This document shows, in pieces, positions 24,838 through 32,674 of a DNA stretch of 64,000 nucleotides. This DNA comes from Candidatus Peribacteraceae bacterium (GTDB taxonomy: Bacteria > Patescibacteriota > Gracilibacteria > Peribacterales > Peribacteraceae). The notes beneath the pieces are model-generated. The model was not told the origin of the DNA, did no database searches, and saw nothing but the letters and a program-made list of their open reading frames with translations. Within the stretch, counting starts at the first letter, position 1, and each line of letters starts with the position of its first letter. The position numbers and the translations under genes were made by a program. Where the stretch lies: NCBI GenBank assembly GCA_018061945.1, contig JAGOTD010000004.1:54185-118184 (forward strand). The letters run 5' to 3'.

Positions 24838-25644
24838 GTGCCCATACTTTTCACCGCTTTTCTCTTTGTTGTTTTCGGATTAATTTTCGGAAGTTTTGGC
24901 AACGCAACTGTTATTCGTTTGGCCAAAGGCGAAACACTCGGTGGTCGTTCGCACTGCCCGCACTGTTTGCACATGCTTGCGTGGTACGACTTGCTGCCGA
25001 TCCTCAGCTTTTTTATGCTGCGCGGCAAATGTCGCTACTGCAAAAAGCCGATTGCACTGCAGTATCTTATGATGGAGCTCACCTGCGCGGCTGTGTTCTT
25101 GCTCGCATTCGCGTCGTCGCCACACAATGTCGCAACTGCTGCTACAACGGCGATCGTCTTCTTTGGACTGCTGCTCATTTGCTTGTTCGATTTTCATCAT
25201 CAGCAAATTCCCGATGCATTTACCGCAATCGTCTTGGTGGGTGCTGTCACTTCGGTTGCTCTGCGCGGAACCGGTGATATTCCCGATGCACTCTATGGCG
25301 CCGCTATCGGCATCGTGTGGTTTGGGTTTCAGTGGATCATCAGCCGCGGCACGCTTGTTGGCTCTGGCGACATCTGGCTGGCTGGCGCGATTGGCATTTG
25401 GCTCGGCTCGGGGGCAACGGTTACTATGCTCATGGTCAGTTATATCATTGGTGCGATTGTTGCGTCGTACCTTGTGCTCAGCAAAAAAATGGCGCTCAAA
25501 AAAAGCTATCTGCCGTTTGCGCCGTTCATGGCAACGGGCGCCGTTGTCGCGTTCATCGGTTTTCAAAATCTCCCGCTTGCGTTACTCGTGATTGCATTCC
25601 TGGGTATGTCGAATGCGTATTTGGCGCTGATGATTGGAGAATAA
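24838..25644 (+). CDS. pilD: Type IV prepilin peptidase
   Basis: This membrane aspartyl protease cleaves prepilin leaders and usually methylates the new N-terminus. The 268-aa protein begins at a GTG preceded by AAGGG. It has the N-terminal domain with GSFGNATVIRL and two Cys pairs (CPHC and CRYC) that bind zinc, then seven or eight helices. The two catalytic Asp residues are in LFDFHHQQIPD and GSGDIWLAGAIG, the A24 family signature. It should process the pilins at 35655-53202. It is probably co-transcribed with the small membrane protein just upstream. Confidence 0.93.
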   Translation: MPILFTAFLFVVFGLIFGSFGNATVIRLAKGETLGGRSHCPHCLHMLAWYDLLPILSFFMLRGKCRYCKKPIALQYLMMELTCAAVFLLAFASSPHNVATAATTAIVFFGLLLICLFDFHHQQIPDAFTAIVLVGAVTSVALRGTGDIPDALYGAAIGIVWFGFQWIISRGTLVGSGDIWLAGAIGIWLGSGATVTMLMVSYIIGAIVASYLVLSKKMALKKSYLPFAPFMATGAVVAFIGFQNLPLALLVIAFLGMSNAYLALMIGE

Positions 25645-25647
25645 GAA

Positions 25648-25815
25648 AGGACTCAGATGACTCAAAAGACTCACAGGACTCAAAGGATTAATAGGCATTA
25701 TTTTCTCAAAAGGAGCGCCGTTTCTCAGCGCGGCTTCAGGTTGTGATTTTCGATTGATAAAAATATGCGCAAGCGAGGTCGTCGAGACTTGGTAAATTTG
25801 ATAATGGCATCGTGA
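25648..25815. repeat. Composite intergenic repeat, copy 2
   Basis: GACTCAAAG-type repeats (25648-25690), GCATTATTTT stretch, hairpin, ATGCGCAAGCGAGGTCGTCG (25765-25784) and GGCATCGTG, in the same order as at 20930-21115. Confidence 0.75.
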
Positions 25816-25910
25816 ATTACGAATTATTTTGAGTATGCATACTTCGAAAAGGGGTGCAATTGAACGGTATCTTTGATACTTGCTTTGCAATCGTACTTCG
25901 TCATTCGCGC
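25814..25910. repeat. Direct repeat of about 97 bp, copy 1
   Basis: Nearly identical to 27023-27121, with single-base differences. It contains the self-complementary GTATGCATAC and the small hairpin GTATCTTTGATAC, and is flanked by ACGAATT-type heptamers. Confidence 0.85.
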
Positions 25911-26168
25911 TTCGTGCGTCGCGTACAAAAAAATCGAGGTAGCTCGACCTAAAAGGGAACTACCTCAAGATGTATCAGCTGATACATATTCGGCTGCCCC
26001 ACGAGGGGGTGATCCCTCTCTTTCAATCGATACGAAACATCAACTGGAAGAGAGAGACCGCGAACAAATAACAAGGCTGATAGGTGAATCATACTGTTTT
26101 TGGCGGATTTGTCAATGATATGATGAGGCTAAAAAGGGCTTATTTTGGCGGCAGGTGATGATTGAAGC

Positions 26169-26253
26169 AGAAAGTAAGGTAGGTATTGTAGGTAAGGTAT
26201 GTGAATTTTTCCTGTAGCCACTTACAATACCTACCGTACCTACTTTACCTATT
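26169..26253. repeat. Inverted arms of GTAGGTAAG-type repeats, second locus
   Basis: AAGGTAGGTATTGTAGG-like left arm (26174-26200) and its complement (CAATACCTACCGTACC type, 26224-26253) form a hairpin next to the glycosyltransferase stop. Same family as 24069-24161. Confidence 0.8.
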
Positions 26254-26975
26254 TAGCGAATATCAGAATGGCGCTTGGTGAGCGGTCGTTTGAGGACTGC
26301 GGCGGACAGATAATTGGCTACATACGTCGCGCCACTGCGCATAATGCCCTGATTTTTGAGTCTGCGAGCCGATGTGTGGTTGTAGAAAAACGGGTGGAAG
26401 CGCACTTTTCCTACCGAATGCAGGCGACGGGCAATATCGGTGTCGTCACCGTAGAAAGCAATAGACGTATCGAAGCCGTCAATTGCTTCTAAAGCGGCTC
26501 TACGAACGGCGAAATTGCCACCCACCACCATGTAGCGGGTGAGTAAATAGGCCGGAAAAGCCAGGCAATTCCAGTACATTTTGACGCACGCATTCTGCCA
26601 TTTCGACAAATCGGTAAAACGGTACGGTCCGCTCAGGCATGCCAATTTTGGCTGGCGAAGAAACTCTCTGTTGATGAAAGCGAACCACTGGCGCGACACA
26701 ACGCTATCGGCGTCCACAAACGCCAGAATATCGCCACTGGCTTCCAAAAATCCACGCTGACGAGCTGCAGACGTGCCTTTCGTCGATTCTTTTACCACAG
26801 TGATACCTGGCAATGATTTGGCGATAGCAGCGGTTGCATCGGTACTGAGATTATCCACCACAATGATTTCGCAGACGTTGGGTGTTTTGGCTTCCAGAAT
26901 ACTCTGGAGGCAGGCTTTGATGTATCGCTCTTCGTTGTATGCCGGCACGATAATGCTGATACGAAGCGCAGTCAT
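26253..26975 (-). CDS. Family 2 glycosyltransferase
   Basis: The 240-aa protein has the GT-A fold signatures: ISIIVPAYNEERYI at the start, EIIVVDNLSTDATAAIA, the metal-binding DxD-type DADS (AFVDADSVVS), a GGNFAVRR acceptor-loop motif, and YGDDTDIARRLH, equivalent to the ED motif. No membrane segment is evident, apart from a hydrophobic stretch near FPAYLLTRYMV. It probably transfers a sugar from an NDP-sugar to a lipid or glycan at the membrane. Three in-frame ATGs compete (27011, 26984, 26975). I prefer 26975 because the domain starts there and a CACAAT box lies 7 bp upstream. Confidence 0.85.
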   Translation of the reverse strand: MTALRISIIVPAYNEERYIKACLQSILEAKTPNVCEIIVVDNLSTDATAAIAKSLPGITVVKESTKGTSAARQRGFLEASGDILAFVDADSVVSRQWFAFINREFLRQPKLACLSGPYRFTDLSKWQNACVKMYWNCLAFPAYLLTRYMVVGGNFAVRRAALEAIDGFDTSIAFYGDDTDIARRLHSVGKVRFHPFFYNHTSARRLKNQGIMRSGATYVANYLSAAVLKRPLTKRHSDIR

Positions 26976-27022
26976 ATAAGACATTGTGGGAGAGGTGGGG
27001 GAGAATGGCAAGGGCGAGGAAC

Positions 27023-27121
27023 GAATTACGAATTAGTTTGAGTATGCATACTTCGAAGAGGGGCGCAATTGAGCGGTATCTTTGATACTTGCTTTGCAAT
27101 CGTACCTCGTAATTCGAGCTT
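27023..27121. repeat. Direct repeat of about 97 bp, copy 2
   Basis: Second copy of the repeat at 25814-25910, located between the divergent glycosyltransferase and smpB genes and flanked by ACGAATT heptamers on both sides. Confidence 0.85.
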
Positions 27122-27142
27122 CGTACTTCGCCGCCCGTCCTT

Positions 27143-27148
27143 TATGAT
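27143..27148 (+). promoter_or_regulatory. -10 box of smpB
   Basis: TATGAT, 6 bp before the ATG at 27155; no Shine-Dalgarno, so probably leaderless. Confidence 0.6.
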
Positions 27149-27154
27149 AGCCGC

Positions 27155-27595
27155 ATGAAGGTTGTCGCCAAAAATCGTCGGGCGTTGTTCGATTTCCAGA
27201 TTTTGGAAACGATTGAAGCGGGCATGATTTTAACCGGTCAAGAAGCAAAGTCGGTACGGATGGGTCATGCGAACTTGGCTGGCGCATACGTTTCGTTTCT
27301 GCACGGCAAGCCGATTCTTAAAAACGCCAGCATTTCGCCCTACGCGTTTGCGTCCAACCTCGATGGCTACGATCCTGGTCGCGACCGTCCGCTGCTGCTT
27401 AAAAAGCGAGAGATTGAGAAATTGAACGCTCAAACAGCCGAGCGCGGCATCTCCATCGTGCCGCTGGAAATTCGAGCAGGTAAATACATTAAAATTGCGC
27501 TCGGTATCGGTAAGGGGCAGAAGCGGCTGGATAAGCGGCAGAAGATCAAAGAACGCGATATGGATCGGAGGATGAGGACGGGGCGAGAAGTGTAG
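27155..27595 (+). CDS. smpB: SsrA-binding protein SmpB
   Basis: SmpB binds tmRNA and carries it to stalled ribosomes for trans-translation. The 146-aa length is normal. Family motifs are KNRRALFDFQILETIEAGMILTGQE-type N-terminus with GQEAKSVR, SFLHGKPILKNASISPYAF, and a basic C-terminal tail (KGQKRLDKRQKIKERD) that in known SmpB enters the mRNA channel. The tmRNA gene is not in the window. recR follows on the same strand behind an inverted heptamer repeat. Confidence 0.95.
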   Translation: MKVVAKNRRALFDFQILETIEAGMILTGQEAKSVRMGHANLAGAYVSFLHGKPILKNASISPYAFASNLDGYDPGRDRPLLLKKREIEKLNAQTAERGISIVPLEIRAGKYIKIALGIGKGQKRLDKRQKIKERDMDRRMRTGREV

Positions 27596-27596
27596 T

Positions 27597-27672
27597 TGCG
27601 AAGTACGAATTGCGAATCACGAATGACGACCTAGGAATCGTACTTCGTACTTCTTGATTCGTAATTCGTAGT
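27597..27672. repeat. Inverted arms of ACGAATT-type repeats
   Basis: Left arm (27599-27630) of ACGAATT-type units and right arm (27638-27672) of the complement type around a CCTAGG core. It fills the smpB-recR gap and could act as a two-way terminator. Confidence 0.75.
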
Positions 27673-27717
27673 CACAGTTGTTACAATCCGCATCTCTCTT
27701 CGTCTACACTCTCACGT

Positions 27718-28314
27718 ATGGATCTTCTTCCGCCACAAATCAAGCGCACGATCGAGGAATTTACCAAGCTGCCGGGCATTGGGCCTAAATCTGCCGAACG
27801 GCTCACGTTTCACTTACTGCGTTCGCGCAAGGCTTCGCCAGAAACACTTGGTCGAGCACTCATCGAGCTTAAAAATCAGCTGCAGTATTGCCGGCAATGT
27901 CAGATGGTTGCAACCGAAGAACTCTGTCCAGTTTGCCGCGAAACGAGTCGCGATAGTTCCACTATTTTAGTGGTCGAAGAACCACTGGATGTGATTGCCT
28001 TCGAGAAATCCGGTTACAAAGGTTTGTATCATGTGTTGCACGGCGTACTGTCACCAATCGACGGCATGGGCCCGGAACAGCTGCGCATGCGTGAGCTTTT
28101 AGACCGCGCCAAGGCTGGTGGCATCAAAGAGCTGATCATTGCTACAAACTTGGATATCGAAGGCGAAGCGACAGCGACGTATATTCGTCAGCAATTATCA
28201 TCTGTCGTTCCGTCTATCTCGCGACTGGCTCACGGACTGCCACGCGGCGCCGATATCGAGTTTGCAGATCAGGTTACTTTGCGGGAGGCGATTGCGGGGA
28301 GAAGGGTGATGTAG
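27718..28314 (+). CDS. recR: Recombination protein RecR
   Basis: RecR works with RecO (and RecF) to load RecA at gaps. The 198-aa protein has the helix-hairpin-helix LPGIGPKSAERLTFHLL, a four-Cys zinc finger (CRQCQ and CPVCRE), a Toprim domain starting ILVVEEPLDVIAFE with GLYHVLHGVLSPIDGMGPEQL, and the conserved C-terminal LARGLPRG-like stretch (LAHGLPRGADIEFAD). A TACACT box lies 7 bp before the ATG. Usual partners such as dnaX are not adjacent. Confidence 0.95.
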   Translation: MDLLPPQIKRTIEEFTKLPGIGPKSAERLTFHLLRSRKASPETLGRALIELKNQLQYCRQCQMVATEELCPVCRETSRDSSTILVVEEPLDVIAFEKSGYKGLYHVLHGVLSPIDGMGPEQLRMRELLDRAKAGGIKELIIATNLDIEGEATATYIRQQLSSVVPSISRLAHGLPRGADIEFADQVTLREAIAGRRVM

Positions 28315-28324
28315 GACGCGGCAG

Positions 28325-28408
28325 AACTCCCAAAGCCCAATTACCAACTACCAAATTAAGATTGAAACAGTCATACTTGGGATTTGGTTGTTGGTAATTG
28401 GTAGTTAC
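28325..28408. repeat. Inverted arms of TTGGTAGTTGG-type repeats
   Basis: The left arm (28325-28360, CCAATTACCAACTACCAA type) and right arm (28376-28408, TTGGTTGTTGGTAATTGG type) are complementary and lie between the convergent recR and M20 peptidase genes. Confidence 0.8.
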
Positions 28409-28415
28409 TCAGTCG

Positions 28416-29477
28416 CTATTGCAACGACTGTAAATATCGTCCAAAGATTCTCTCCAGCACCTTCATGCTTTCCAAATCAATCCACTCCGTATCCTGATGA
28501 TGCCCGCCGCCGAGGCAAATCGTCACAATGCCGGGGATATTGTGCGGGGTTAGAAAGCGGCCGTCCGAGGCGCCGCGCTCTACCGTGAGATTTGCCGGCT
28601 TTCCCAGCTCCGCTTGCGACGCCGCAATGTACGCCGCAATGAGCGGGTGTGTCGGGTCGGTGCGGAAGACGGGTTCTTCGTCGATATACTCGTATTCTCC
28701 CGCACGAAAACATTGTGCCGCAACAGCTTTTACCTGGTCGTGATGAGCGGTGCGAATATCGATTTTTGCGTCGCAGAGATCGGGTGTGACATTCAGGGCA
28801 ATGCCGGCACGAATATCGACAATGCTCATGATCGTTTCGGGAATTTTGGCGATCTCGTTTTTAAACACTTCAAAATCTTTGATGAACGAATGAATCGCGT
28901 TGTCGCCGTCTTCCGGGCGGCTACTATGCGCGGCTTTGCCACGGCGCAGAATGTCCAGTCGCAAAATGCCGTACTGCAGTTTCACCACCGAAAAATTGCC
29001 GCCGCCATCGGGTAAGACGGCGCACTCCGGGCGAAATCCTTCGTTATCCAGCAAATGTTTGACACCCGATTTTCCACCGATTTCTTCGTCGGTTGTCAGC
29101 ATAATGCCAAGACTCACGTTTGATCCGGATTCCACATGTGCGCGAAATGCATTGAGCGAGACCGCGGCCGGACCTTTCATGTCGTAGGCACCGCGGCCGA
29201 ATAATTTGCCGTCTTTTGTGCGGGGGACAAATGCCTGCGGTGGTGCGGGTACCACGTCTAAATGCGCGATGAACATAATTTTCGGCGTCAGTTTTTCTTT
29301 GTACGACACGACCATTGAATGATGGCCGTTACATTCGTAGCGATGAAACTCGACCGGCAAATCACTTACATATTGTTCGCAAAACAGCAGTATTTCTTTG
29401 CAAGCTTTTATATCTGTCGAGACAGATGGAATAAGAATCATCTGCGGCAAAAGTTGGTCGAGCGGAAGAGAGGACAT
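28416..29477 (-). CDS. M20-family metallopeptidase/deacylase (ArgE/DapE-like)
   Basis: The 353-aa enzyme has the M20 di-zinc signatures: MFIAHLDVVP (first metal His and catalytic Asp), GRGAYDMKGPAA (bridging Asp), LTTDEEIGG (catalytic Glu plus metal Glu), the dimerisation domain with GKAAHSSRPEDGDNAI, and GASDGRFLTP with the late metal His in CLGGGHHQDTEWI. Family members remove acyl groups or amino acids from amino-acid derivatives, such as succinyl-diaminopimelate or acetylornithine, or cleave dipeptides. No biosynthetic neighbours point to one of these. The ATG at 29477 matches family starts; the frame is open to 29534. Confidence 0.85.
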   Translation of the reverse strand: MSSLPLDQLLPQMILIPSVSTDIKACKEILLFCEQYVSDLPVEFHRYECNGHHSMVVSYKEKLTPKIMFIAHLDVVPAPPQAFVPRTKDGKLFGRGAYDMKGPAAVSLNAFRAHVESGSNVSLGIMLTTDEEIGGKSGVKHLLDNEGFRPECAVLPDGGGNFSVVKLQYGILRLDILRRGKAAHSSRPEDGDNAIHSFIKDFEVFKNEIAKIPETIMSIVDIRAGIALNVTPDLCDAKIDIRTAHHDQVKAVAAQCFRAGEYEYIDEEPVFRTDPTHPLIAAYIAASQAELGKPANLTVERGASDGRFLTPHNIPGIVTICLGGGHHQDTEWIDLESMKVLERIFGRYLQSLQ

Positions 29478-29766
29478 GGCAAAAGGCAAAAATTTGTACG
29501 CCATCTTTGTACGACGCCTAAGCCATGTACGCAAGTCTTTATCAGAATTATTTGCAATTTATTTGAGTTTCTTTACGATGCAACGCACATCATCGTCCTA
29601 TCAAGAGAGATGCAAAGGGAACTGGCCCGTTATATGCATCCCCCAACTCTTCGCTCCGCGAAGTAAGTGGGAATCCAGCCCTCAACCGAGGGAAAGATAG
29701 CTTCCGTGTTAGTGCCTCTTTCTCTCGCAGGAAGAGTTTTTTGTTTTTCTATCCCATCTATTTCGT
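29478..29766. other. 289-bp intergenic region
   Basis: Lies between divergent genes. It contains a short hairpin around 29651-29667 (CTTCGCTCCGCGAAG) and no other structure I recognise. A minus-strand frame across it (29630-29833) overlaps the next gene and is not credible on present evidence. Confidence 0.4.
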
Positions 29767-30423
29767 ATGAATAATGCACTTCCGGTTCTGGATCAAACTT
29801 GTGAAAGTGGCGGCTGTAATCAATGTGGAGCATGTTGTACTTTTTTTGATATCAAAGCCGTTCCAAGTGTGATAGGTGACATGCATTCGCCTTCCATGCC
29901 AAAGCCATCTGGCTCTCGGTGCCCACAATTAATTGAAGAAAATAGAGGAGGATATATTTGTGCACTTTATTCGGATCGAAATAAGAATCCTCACTTTTTG
30001 CCAGTTTGCAATGCTTGGAGAGGAGATTGTCCAAGCAACGATAAAAAATTTAGGACTGCCTATGAATATTTACAGGCCACCATGGTTACTTGCTTACTTC
30101 GACCAAAAAATACAAATATGATAGAGGAAGTGCAGAGATATGCGCTTCACAATGGTATTCCCGCTGACGTTATAGAAGCTGTAAGAAGAAATCTATGTTC
30201 TCATTTGCAGCTTTTGGATTTTTTAAAAAGGTATCTTACGGATTATCGTATTTTTCCCGCACGCATTTTTGAATTGTTGAATATTCCGAAATTATTTTCC
30301 TATTTTTTTGCTCAATCAAATGGTGAATTTCATTTAGAAACTGTAGATACTTCTTCATTGGAATGGCAGCAGTTTTTTCAATTTTGCTCTTCAAAGCTGG
30401 AGCCTGAATTGATTAATGCCTAA
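29767..30423 (+). CDS. YkgJ-like zinc/iron-chelating Cys-cluster protein
   Basis: The 218-aa protein has an N-terminal Cys cluster GGCNQCGACCTFFDIK with the C-x2-C-x2-CC pattern of the YkgJ/UPF0153 family, plus later Cys residues in SRCPQL, YICALY, PVCNAW and GDCPS that complete a likely metal site. The C-terminal half is helical and carries no recognised domain. Known members are predicted metal chelators of unknown function. It is AT-richer than its neighbours, which could mean recent transfer. Its 3' end overlaps purH on the other strand by 11 bp. Confidence 0.7.
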   Translation: MNNALPVLDQTCESGGCNQCGACCTFFDIKAVPSVIGDMHSPSMPKPSGSRCPQLIEENRGGYICALYSDRNKNPHFLPVCNAWRGDCPSNDKKFRTAYEYLQATMVTCLLRPKNTNMIEEVQRYALHNGIPADVIEAVRRNLCSHLQLLDFLKRYLTDYRIFPARIFELLNIPKLFSYFFAQSNGEFHLETVDTSSLEWQQFFQFCSSKLEPELINA

Positions 30424-31942
30424 ATGCCCGTGCCCCCGTCAACACCATCGCAATTCCGAGCTTCTCTGCCGCTGCAAATACATCTGCATCTTTGACCGAT
30501 CCGCCGGGCTGGATAACCGCTACTACTCCGGCTTTGGCGGCGTCGGTTAAGGCATCTGGAAAGGGGAAGAAAGCGTCGCTTGCCAGTACTGAACCTTGCA
30601 CACGCTCGCCTGCACGTTTTATGGAGATCCATGTGCTATCGACTCTGCTCGTTTGACCCGCACCAATGCCGACGGTTACCAAATCTTTTGCCAGTACGAT
30701 TGCGTTCGACTTTGCATGCTTCACCACTTTCCAGGCAAACAGCAGATCTTGCATCTGGGCAGGAGTTGGTTTTTTCGTGGTGATGAATTGCAAATCGGCC
30801 TGCGCAATCTGCTTACTGTCGGCGCTCTGCACGAGCATGCCGTCGAATGCACTGCGGTAGACGACGCGTTCTTTTTTCTCGAGGAGAGGCAATTCGATTG
30901 CGCGAATATTTGGCTTCTGCTTGAGTGTTTCCAAGGCGCCTGCTTCGTAACTTGGTGCCAGAATAATCTCGGTAAAAATTTTCTGATCGATGATTTTTTT
31001 GGCGATCACATCGGTACACGGTTTGTTGAGTGCGATGATGACGCCAAAAGCCGAAAGGCGATCGGTGTCGTAGCCTTTTTGAAAAGCGATATTGATATCG
31101 TTGTCCGACGCAATGCCACTTGGATTCGCATGCTTTACAAAAACCGCAGTCGGCGCTGCAAAATCGCAGACCATTTGCCAGGCGGCGTCGCTGTCTAAGA
31201 TATTCAGATAACTCAATTCTTTTCCCTGCAGCACTTTCCAGCTCACCGGTTTTCCATCCAGCTCGTAAAACTTGCCCCACTGATGCGGATTTTCGCCGTA
31301 ACGCAAGACGCGGCCGTTTGTAAGTTGCAGGCTTTCGTTGGCGCCGGCTGTGAAAAACTGCGCGATCAGACCGTCGTAACGCGCCGTATGTGCAAACACT
31401 TTGGCGGCAAGCTGCTTGCGGAATTCCGGTGTCGTATCACCATTCTCTTCGATCTCTTCAATCACGCGATTGTAATCTGCTGGATCACAAATGACCGTGA
31501 CTGATGCATGATTTTTTGCGGCTGATCGCAGCATTGTCGGCCCGCCGATATCGATTTGTTCAACCATTTCTTTCTCAAAATCAGCCCCGGATTTTCCAGC
31601 CTTCCTGCCTTGTTCCAGCGTCTGTTCGAACGGATACAAATTCACCACGATCATATCAATTGCCTCAATACCGAGTTTTTTTGCTTCTGCTTCATGTGCG
31701 CTGTCGCCTCGTCGATACAAAACGCCACCCATCAGCAGCGGATGCATGGTTTTGACGCGACCGGACAAACACTCGGGGAAATGCGTGATATCTTCGACCG
31801 ACGTCGTTTTGATGCCTTTTTCAGTCAAAAATTTCGCGGTGCCACCCGTGGAAATAATCTCGAATCCGAGGGATATGAGTTGACTGGCCAGCACATCGAT
31901 CTGCTGTTTATCGGACACCGAAAGGAGCGCGCGCTTGGCCAT
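30413..31942 (-). CDS. purH: Bifunctional AICAR transformylase/IMP cyclohydrolase
   Basis: PurH carries out the last two steps of IMP synthesis: formylation of AICAR and ring closure. The 509-aa length is typical. The cyclohydrolase domain is first (KRALLSVSDKQQIDVLA, STGGTAKFL, GRVKTMHPLLMGGVLYRR). The transformylase domain follows, with RYGENPHQ, FVKHANPSGIA, KHAKSNAIVLAKD, GAGQTSRVDS and VQPGGSVKDADV. I set the start at 31942 (MAKRALLSVSD); the frame is open 66 codons further, but that part lacks family similarity. A TACTAT box lies 8 bp before this ATG. Other pur genes are not in the window. Confidence 0.95.
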   Translation of the reverse strand: MAKRALLSVSDKQQIDVLASQLISLGFEIISTGGTAKFLTEKGIKTTSVEDITHFPECLSGRVKTMHPLLMGGVLYRRGDSAHEAEAKKLGIEAIDMIVVNLYPFEQTLEQGRKAGKSGADFEKEMVEQIDIGGPTMLRSAAKNHASVTVICDPADYNRVIEEIEENGDTTPEFRKQLAAKVFAHTARYDGLIAQFFTAGANESLQLTNGRVLRYGENPHQWGKFYELDGKPVSWKVLQGKELSYLNILDSDAAWQMVCDFAAPTAVFVKHANPSGIASDNDINIAFQKGYDTDRLSAFGVIIALNKPCTDVIAKKIIDQKIFTEIILAPSYEAGALETLKQKPNIRAIELPLLEKKERVVYRSAFDGMLVQSADSKQIAQADLQFITTKKPTPAQMQDLLFAWKVVKHAKSNAIVLAKDLVTVGIGAGQTSRVDSTWISIKRAGERVQGSVLASDAFFPFPDALTDAAKAGVVAVIQPGGSVKDADVFAAAEKLGIAMVLTGARAFRH

Positions 31943-31950
31943 GGGCCCGT

Positions 31951-31956
31951 ATAGTA
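31951..31956 (-). promoter_or_regulatory. -10 box of purH
   Basis: TACTAT on the minus strand, 8 bp before the ATG at 31942; consistent with a very short leader. The rest of the 261-bp gap up to 32203 shows nothing clear apart from a possible TATCAT box for the next gene. Confidence 0.45.
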
Positions 31957-32203
31957 GGGCAGAGGAAGGCGGTTGGGAAGAGTCAGGGTGGGGAATTGAG
32001 TGGATTGACGCCTTTGTTTTTTCGTTATTTGTTTGCTCGTTTCTCGTTTCTGTCGGGGATTTGCCTGTCTGCCGGCAATGGAGAGTTCTTTGATCTTCGG
32101 ATTTTGAATCGTAGTGAGTCTTGCGGATCAATGTCCGCACTAATGATGCCTCTTGTAAAATCTAGCTTTTTCTGCTATCATAGTGAGATACTTTTGACAA
32201 AAA

Positions 32204-32668
32204 ATGTCATCTACCAAAAAAACACCTAAATCCGGCACAAAGAAGACTATCAAAAAACACGTTGCTGCAAAGCCAACTGAAGCACCGGCCGGCTCAGCGG
32301 CAGTTGCGAGTCAGAAAATGATTCTTCTTGTTGAAGACGAAGCGCCGCTTGCACACGCACTCGAGATGAAACTCAAAAATGACGGCTATGGCGTGAAGAC
32401 GGTTGCCAATGGTTCCGATGCTTTATCGGAAGCCAAAAAAGGTTGTTACAGCATTATGCTTCTCGACTTGATTATGCCTCTCATGGACGGTTTTAGTGTG
32501 TTGGCAGAACTGAAAAGTCGTAAGACTACTTTGCCGATTATCGTGCTCAGTAATCTTGGCCAGGAAGAAGATCGAGCCAAGGCGAAAGATCTGGGTGCAC
32601 TCGATTATTTCGTGAAATCCAATACGCCTATTTCCGACATTATTGCCCGCGTGAAACAAGTTATCTAA
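32204..32668 (+). CDS. Single-domain response regulator (CheY-like receiver)
   Basis: The 154-aa protein has a Lys/Ala/Thr-rich, probably disordered N-terminal tail (residues 1-38) and then one receiver domain: ILLVEDEAPLAHALE (acidic pocket), LLDLIMPLMDGF (phosphoacceptor Asp 88), VLSNLGQEED (Ser switch) and YFVKSNT (Lys). There is no DNA-binding or output domain, so it must act by protein contacts, as CheY- and PilG/PilH-type regulators do. It lies 6 bp before pilB in the same direction, which suggests it controls the pilus motor. The histidine kinase at 53332 is a possible partner. Confidence 0.88.
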   Translation: MSSTKKTPKSGTKKTIKKHVAAKPTEAPAGSAAVASQKMILLVEDEAPLAHALEMKLKNDGYGVKTVANGSDALSEAKKGCYSIMLLDLIMPLMDGFSVLAELKSRKTTLPIIVLSNLGQEEDRAKAKDLGALDYFVKSNTPISDIIARVKQVI

Positions 32669-32674
32669 ACCTCT

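Larger units (their letters stand above)
25645..26252. other. 608-bp intergenic region of repeats and hairpins
   Basis: Contains, in order, the composite repeat (25648-25815), a repeat of about 97 bp shared with 27023-27121, a hairpin GAGGTAG (25936-25942) with CTACCTC (25960-25966), an 18-bp palindrome (25970-25987) and inverted GTAGGTAAG arms (26169-26253). Downstream of two convergent genes; no convincing gene seen. Confidence 0.6.

Noticed and set aside
31943..32140. N-terminal extension of purH by 66 codons
   Set aside because: The residues have no family similarity, and a -10 box lies within this stretch next to the ATG at 31942.
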